Assembly (NCBI RefSeq): GCF_963678975.1
Contig: NC_089280.1
Span: forward strand, 21,721,368-21,785,367
Reading direction: 5' to 3'
DNA from: Dysidea avara
Taxonomy: Eukaryota; Porifera; Demospongiae; Dictyoceratida; Dysideidae
Length of the DNA stretch: 64,000 bases
The number at the start of each line of letters is the position of its first letter. Positions within the stretch are counted from its first letter, which is position 1. The position numbers and the translations under genes were made by a program. Positions 57,674 to 64,000 of this stretch are shown in pieces. The notes beneath the pieces are model-generated. The model had not been told where the DNA came from. It worked only from the letters and a program-made list of their open reading frames with translations, and did not search any database.

Positions 57674-57964
57674 TTACTCATAATTATGTTGCTGAGTTGA
57701 CACTTGACAGGTTGCAGTATTAATCCTCTACATCCACATTTCTTGCAAGGTCAGTCAGGTAGCTGTTAATAATTTTGCAATCATGTTCATTTTTCATTGC
57801 TAGTGCCACAAAGCAATGTCTAGAATACTCCAGTTGAAGAAAAAGGAAAACCCAGATATTGGAGACTAAAATTCTGACCCTATCCCACAGGTCTCAATAA
57901 TATTATCCCTGATTGAGATTTTTAAATGGTCCCTAAAGAAAGAAAAAGGTCATTAACAACTGCT

Positions 57965-58437
57965 CAAACCTCTCTAACCCGACACTCAATGGGAACCACA
58001 AATTTTGCTGGATTACGGAGGTTATTGGATTATCAAGTCACCCCTGTAATCCGACATTGTACATCTAGAATTATGTCAAATTATACAGTAAATTACAGGT
58101 AAAATGAGTCACACAAGGTTTTTAACATGAATTAACTTTAGAATTTGTAAGTATTACAACATTTTGTCAACCAATTAAATGCTTTGGTTGCTTAAAAATT
58201 ATCTTCTTTGATTGTTTTTAATGCTGCTACTATTCTCTGTCGGATTCCAAAGGTCACAAACAATGTACATATTTCCAAGTCTAGGGAATAAAGTTTTGTG
58301 TTAGATTATAGAGTACAGAGGTGTCAGATTACAGAGGTTGTTTTCTATACAAAAGTGTTGGTAAATGACATTTTGGTCAACCTCCTTAATCCAGCAAAAT
58401 TTATTGCAACATCAGATTAGATAAGTGTGACCATAAC
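57965..58437. mobile_element. pogo-like TIR segment, diverged
   Basis: CAAATTTTGCTGGATTACGG near the left and the reverse complement of AAATTTTGCTGGATTAAGG near the right; interior repeats of GGATTACAGAGG/AATCCGACA type. Ends not sharp. Confidence 0.45.
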
Positions 58438-59116
58438 AAATTTCACCAAAAAATCTCTAAAGCTGGTATTTTTAGCATTGATTGATATAAGATAATATTA
58501 TAAGCTGTTATGCTTGCTTCTGTTGCACAGTATCAGGAGTAAGCTAAAGAGTTTAGAGGACAATATATATAAAAATTATATAGATGCCATTCTTGGGGGT
58601 CTGGGGGCATGCCCCAAGGAAAACGTTTAAGGCCTTAAACACTCTGAACTACGATTTTAGAATAACTTTCCAAAAATACAAAATGTGACTGTTCTATTAG
58701 AATATTTCACTTATACCTTCACAAATCAAAGCAATGTTGCTAGAAATATACTTGACCAGTTTCTGAAATTCTCAGAAACCCACCCCTGTTCACATAACTG
58801 AGAAGTTCATAACTCTTCTGGTACTTTCATAAAACAGTCAGTATCAACATTCACTTAAAGCAGTGTCCAAATGACTGAGGCTCCACTGTATTACACAATA
58901 GTTAGAGAGCAAAAGCAGGTATAATCTATTAACCTGAAAGAACTGTAACTTTGTTGTGTAATATTTTAAACTGTTACAGTTATAATACTTTCATCGATTT
59001 AACAAGGGAATAAAAATTACCTGTGCACCTACTGAGTTACAACTTGCAACACATAAAATTTACCAAAGGGAAAATGAGATGTGTTACAGGTGAGTACTAC
59101 ACTGTTTTGTATATTT

Positions 59117-59560
59117 CAGGGGCGAATCCAGAACTGGCAAGGGGAAGGACACAATCAGGCTAATGTGGTTAGTGGGGAGAGCAGATTTTCTTACAGCAAA
59201 TGATCGTCTTTTAGTATAGTGTCTCACTGTTCATTTTTGCCATTGTATAGCCTTATAGATAGTTGTGAAGTCTTAAAAGCTGTTTAAAAGGCTATGAATT
59301 TTTCAAACACCAGCAACACGATAATTATTTCAAGCACTTAGTATACACAAGGGTGCTGGGTGACAGTTTGACAGCTGCTTTGACTTCGGTTTCAGATGAG
59401 TTTGCAATAAATGCAATAATGGGCATATTTTTCAAGAGTTATTGATTTTGGCCCAACAAGATTTACTATTCCAATCAACATAAGTAGCTATGACTCCTCC
59501 ACAAAGGGGTGAGGAGGGAGGGGGAATATGCCCAAATGCCCCAACCTGGATCTGCCATTG
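59117..59560. mobile_element. hAT-like element, diverged (444 bp)
   Basis: Begins CAGGGGCGAATCCAG and ends CTGGATCTGCCATTG, an imperfect inverse. Flanked by TATAT-like sequence on both sides. Confidence 0.5.
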
Positions 59561-60113
59561 TATATAGCCTACATATAGCCTCAGAAAGGTTACTATAGAG
59601 CTTCACAGGAGCAGTATTTATAATTATTTCAGCAATCATAATGTAGTGTTCAATTTAATGTCTAATAATACAAACAGCCAAAAATCTGTAATTATTTTTG
59701 TATTAACCTGCATGTTTTCATTAAAGCAAACACACTGTCGAGCACACTGTAGACTTTAACATCCTGTGACTTTTTACTGTTTCAGTGGACAACTATCAGA
59801 ATACCAAGCGTCTTGATCACAACTGGTTACTGAGAACCCATATAACTACCGGTTATCTGGTTAACCGAATTTGTTAGAAATTTTCTATGGCATGTAAGCT
59901 ACAAGGCAGAAAACTGTTGTAGATAACATATCTGCAATGAAAATTTTCCTCCAAACAGATAAATAAGCATGCAAATGATCTGTTATATAATTGTCTAGCA
60001 AACATATTTACTGCTCAGCTACAAAATTTTTCCAATTTCAAACCTATTTTCATGCATATAAAGTAATGGATGATGTTCTTAGTGGTAAAAGTTCTTTCAA
60101 TGTCCAAGTTGGT

Positions 60114-61849
60114 TCACTTGATATTTAACCTGACAAGAGAAATTGACTCATAAGCAGAAACTTTCCCCTTCTCATAGACAAGAGCAAACAGTGTTGTGTT
60201 AGGAATCAGTGACAAACAAGAGTAGCCACTTGGTCCATCATATACCTGTACACAAGATGAAGTCATTCATGTTAATGTCTGAATAAGATTAACCTGTATA
60301 CTGCCATCCCATGATACTCCATTGTTTTCACTCCATCTGACTGTCATGTTAATTCTTTTATCAATATTGGCGGGATTGGAAAATAGCAACAGTTTTGAAT
60401 TATAGACCAACAAGCTTGCCTGAAGGTATATATATCACCACATTTTTGTACATATAACCTTATTTTCTTTAACTTACTTGCACAGCTGAATCTAGTAAAG
60501 TATTGTCAATATAAACATTTTGGAGTTGTAGGCTATCTGCAGCATCATAGCTTTTGATCATGAAGCGAGCCTTGCTGTGGTAGTGGCCTTGATTACGAGC
60601 TGTTATCAACAGTGATCCATCACTTAGTTCAACAAGCTGCACAAAATAGCTATAACACTGTGCTGGTACTATTAATTGACTGGCTATACTTGTGGTTCAT
60701 CAGGAATAAAGTCACCAGACAATTTTGCAGCACCATAGGGTACACCATACAATGTTCCAGCCTTCTTCCATGTGGTCCCATGATCTGTGATTGTGGACAG
60801 AAATCTAACTAAAATATCTAGCTGCTAATACTATTACACTCTAATAAAACAGTCAGTCTGAGCCATGCCACATTTCATAGCTTAAGAACTTAATCAAACT
60901 ATTATTATACACTTACCATCACTGACAATGCACACTACACCATCATAACTTAGTGATCCATGACCACAAGATATCAATCTGCCAACATTAGGACTGTACC
61001 GTTTCTAGTACAATACATCTAAAGACCAAGAGCTGAAACACTTAAGAGGTTACCTGTATTCCATATCCTGGACCTGGTGCAAATACAAAGTTTCCTATTT
61101 GACTGGAGAGGTTGACAGCTTTACTCCAAGTTACACCGTTGTCTTCACTTTTAATCATCATGGTCTCTGATACTGGACAAGTATGAGGACAAAATGTGAA
61201 GACAAGAAACACAGTCTTTGTGTCTGAATCAACCACAACAGTTCCCAAGTTGGATCCATCCTTCACATTACCATCATCAAATATGAACTCTGAGTTACTC
61301 CAAGTAACACCACCATCTTGGGATCTGCGTAATGCTATGTACTTGGATCCTGAATCAGATGAGCTGTACTTCCTTGCCTCACAGAATGCTAACAATGTTT
61401 TCCCATCGGGAGCCTCATGTATTAATGGTATTCTGTAAGTATGGACACCATTATCCCCTGTAGAAATGTAGTTTAAGTTAACTGTAATTTGAGCAGAGTG
61501 ACTATTCAACTAGCATGTGTCATGATCAGTAGGTAAATGTATGTCCTAGAGCACCCAACTACTGTGCATACACCAGCTCCAGTTGTCTAATTATATGAAT
61601 TATTCCTACAACTATTAATGCACCACTGGCCATGGACAATGCATACAATCTGTATGAGCTTGTTATAAGACTCGAATCAAATACAGAGATGGCATCACAT
61701 ATTAAAGCATGTGATGCCTCACTCGATCTATACTAACCCAATTTCCACAGGATGGATTCATCATACTTTATCACTTCCAGACCATTAATAAATGTCAATA
61801 ACGCGGTGACTATAACGAACAGTATACGTAATCGCTGCACAACTGTCAT
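60114..61849 (-). CDS. NEU1: lysosomal-type sialidase (neuraminidase 1-like), complete
   Basis: Exo-alpha-sialidase removing terminal sialic acid from glycoconjugates. Seven exons: 61738-61849, 61054-61457, 60917-61004, 60690-60784, 60478-60636, 60294-60419, 60114-60245. All are GT-AG and in phase, giving 371 residues. The first exon encodes a signal peptide ([17 protein letters not shown]). Next come YRIP with the triad Arg46, and [11 protein letters not shown]. The four Asp boxes are at 83-90, 141-148, 200-207 and 316-323 (e.g. SQDGGVTW). [15 protein letters not shown] and ARNQ follow, and the tail YEKG...AYESIS has the putative nucleophile Tyr360. Order and wording match animal NEU1 (about 415 residues) closely. 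In vertebrates NEU1 needs cathepsin A as partner; none is visible here. Lies 339 bp downstream of the M8 gene, same strand. Confidence 0.93.
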
Positions 61850-62187
61850 TGATCAGCCACGCCCATGCGTCATAGCATTAATATATCTATCTAGCCACGT
61901 GCACAGTTAGGAGTTCTCTATGTGATATGCAACAGTGGTCATAGAATATAGTCTAACCATAAACCTCAAGGGCCTTATATGGCCCTACCTAACATTTGGG
62001 CATAGCTATAAGCTTAGCAAGCTGCAGGTGGCCTCTCCCTATCCAATGATAGAACTGCAAGGGATGCTCCACACTTTTGAATTAAATCAACATAGAATTT
62101 TTTTGTACACATACATGTACACATACATGTACACATACATGTACACAGTAGAAAATAAAATTCTTACACATAATTATCATTATTATA
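61850..62187. other. intergenic space NEU1-like / M8 peptidase
   Basis: Holds the NEU1-like promoter and the M8 3' UTR. At 62104-62147 a 12-bp unit (ACACATACATGT) is repeated about three times. No TATA box close to the NEU1-like start. Confidence 0.5.
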
Positions 62188-64000
62188 TCAGTAGCTCATT
62201 TCTAAGTTTACAGCTACCACAATTAATACTACTAATAAGATTGTCCAGTAACCACTGGATATTCTGAATACTCCACCACTTGCTGTTGGTTCTGTAATAT
62301 ATACAACAAATAAATTGAATACTGTATTAAAATATGTACTGACTCACTTAATGCACATGTGCGTATTCCAAACACATCCTCTTTTGGCACAGTCCGACTA
62401 CCACAGCTGGTTACACAAGGAGCACCTAGTCTATTAGTAGTGTCACGATAAAGAGTTGTATCTTCACAAGCAAGACAGTCTGAGTTACGTGATCCATTAC
62501 ACAGGGAACATCCAGAACGACAGGCTATAGAGATACTAACATGTATACAAAAAGCAGTTGGCATTTTTACCTGAACACCTTCCTCTGGAATTAAGATAGG
62601 TACTACCATTACAAGTGTTGTTGTTTAACAAACAAGTACTTGTGTCATTTCCATTGAGTCTCCTCCCAGTAGGACAAGTAAGACAGAAGACAGGGTTGTG
62701 TGCTACACTACAACTAGCACAGCTGGGATCACACACTACCACAAAATTAGAATACTTGTAAATAAAATAACAAGTTGACTCACAAGGTGGGGGAACTGAA
62801 TCGTTAGTTGGTGATAACATGTCAAATGTGCTCCTTGCACAAGCATATTCAATGGGTGGACACTTGAGTAGTCCATTGTTCACAGTTCCTCCTCGATAAC
62901 ACCATTCAGTTTGCCCTAAAGATTAAATTATCAGTCATATAAAACACAGCCTGTTTTACCACTAGATTGTTTACATACTATTTATTGTCAGAGAAAATGC
63001 AGTCAAATTAGTGCCTTGTATTTGAACACAACGATGAACGACACAGTTAGCAGTAGATGAAGGATTGTTGGGATCACTACTTGCTACACATATGGAATCT
63101 GGACCAAAATCTGCTATTAGTCCAGTAGGTGGAGCTATGGTAAGATGTATATTTAGAGTGGCCACAATAAAATAACAACGTAACTAATTCTCATTGGTCT
63201 CGTATCAGTGCAAAAACGATCTGGAATAATTACTGTGCAATTATCAAAAAATGCTGCTCTTTGGCAAAATCCCTACAGAAATAGAATAAATTACAATGGA
63301 TTACGTTGTCATGAAGTGCATTACACAAAATTATGTTTTCTTACCACTGACTGGAAATCGTAAGAACACTGTGACTGAAATAGACAAGTTGGACAAGGGG
63401 TACACACGTAAGGGAACTTTGTATCACTGCTACAATTAGCTGTGATAAAACCACATCCTTCATCTAGTAAAAGCATTAAACAAGTTACTCTATTGATGGT
63501 TAAACACTTACTAACACCCCATAGGAATTTTTCTTGATTAACTAGTCCAGCAGAATAGTTTACCTCATACCAACCACTGTCTTCAAACAGGCTAAGAGTT
63601 ACCTGACTAACTACTGTTTCACTGAAAATATACAGAGTTCATAAGATGGAGATAAGACAATACAGCTTTCTCACTTGGCTAGATCATCATATAATCTAGC
63701 ATTCATTATTTCTGGAAAGAGGACACGAGTCTCCCAGTGGGTGCTAAAGAAGATGAAGCATTCACACCTCTAATATTGAAGACATCCTACACTCACCCTA
63801 TTGATGATTGGCCCTCATTCTCAAGAAGAGAACCATTTAAAGTTGAGCAGCTGTAATGATCTTGAACAGCTTGAACAACCTGGTACAAAATTTGTGTTAT
63901 ACTGCAACGGATTAAAGCAAACACAATAAAAACCTTTGGAGTAATGACAATCGAAACATTCCTTCCATTAACTGGTAGTTTTGATATGACGTTGGCATGA
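62188..64000 (-). CDS. leishmanolysin-like (M8) metallopeptidase, 3' part, membrane-anchored
   Basis: Eleven exons in the window: 63934-64000 (continues off right edge), 63797-63879, 63675-63743, 63512-63621, 63345-63463, 63185-63272, 62979-63134, 62784-62915, 62571-62735, 62348-62524, 62188-62291. All joins keep phase, about 423 residues. M8 signatures in order: VITPK, DHYSCSTLNG, THWETR, TLSLFEDSGWYEVNYS, FLWGV, GCGF, and paired cysteines. The zinc site HExxH lies upstream, outside the window. The M8 part is followed by Cys-rich, EGF/furin-like stalk repeats (CDPSCASCS, CLTCPTGRRL, CRSGCSLCNG, CLACED) and a last exon with a membrane helix (YWTILLVVLIVVAVNL) and a five-residue tail. It is therefore a type I surface or secretory-pathway protease. 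The donor at 62783 (CCTT/GTGAG) is the weakest. Confidence 0.85.

Larger units (their letters stand above)
57677..60113. other. repeat-bearing non-coding region
   Basis: A pogo-like segment at about 57965-58437 (TTTTGCTGGATTACGGAGGT and its inverse), a further pogo end near 58870 (ATGACTGAGGCTCCACTGTA), and a hAT-like element at 59117-59560. No gene recognised. Confidence 0.5.

Overview
The window reads as intron-bearing, AT-rich animal nuclear DNA, most likely from a demosponge. The reasons are short GT-AG introns (some 55 nt), a TKL kinase-Kelch fusion beside a paralogue, a TRAF-type zinc-finger pseudogene, metazoan-type NEU1 and ATG10 genes, and very dense small DNA transposons and 5'-truncated LINEs. 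The sponge assignment is an inference from gene content.

Layout. (1) 1-17,000: three minus-strand short-chain dehydrogenase/reductase (SDR) paralogues. Copy A has only its first exon in the window. Copy B is broken by a 716-bp foldback transposon in exon 1 and a frameshift in exon 3. Copy C has lost its 5' end. Around them lie nested MITEs, hAT-type elements and LINE pieces. (2) 18,860-26,561: a six-exon gene for a 163-residue coiled-coil protein, divergent from an intronless ATG10 gene across a ~105-bp shared promoter. (3) 26,600-30,060: decayed repeats. (4) 30,068-37,536: a 7.5-kb terminal-inverted-repeat transposon with a perfect 8-bp target duplication. Its ends run into two opposed minisatellites of 1.1-1.6 kb, and its core encodes a transposase-like region and an OTU-type cysteine protease domain. 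(5) 38,600-46,550: a TRAF-like pseudogene, then a hAT element (5-bp duplication) that has taken in at least four other elements, including a 2.5-kb LINE. (6) 46,859-51,321: a kinase-Kelch gene and a kinase-only paralogue in tandem; a 189-bp MITE ends 23 bp before the first start codon. (7) 52,785-54,260: a ~31-bp minisatellite, followed by foldback elements. (8) 60,114-64,000: on the minus strand, a complete seven-exon lysosomal-type sialidase (NEU1-like) downstream of the 3' half of a leishmanolysin-like (M8) metallopeptidase with a Cys-rich stalk and a C-terminal membrane helix.

Exon models for the coiled-coil protein, NEU1, the M8 peptidase and the two kinases were built by hand. They join in phase at every intron, which is the main support for them. 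No database search was possible, so family names rest on recognised motifs. The most unusual signals are the OTU/minisatellite transposon, an 18-mer near-palindrome (ACTCTAATAGAGCAGTCA) scattered over about 20 loci inside unrelated transposon families, and two tiny hairpin insertions (31 and 46 bp) each flanked by a perfect 7-bp duplication.
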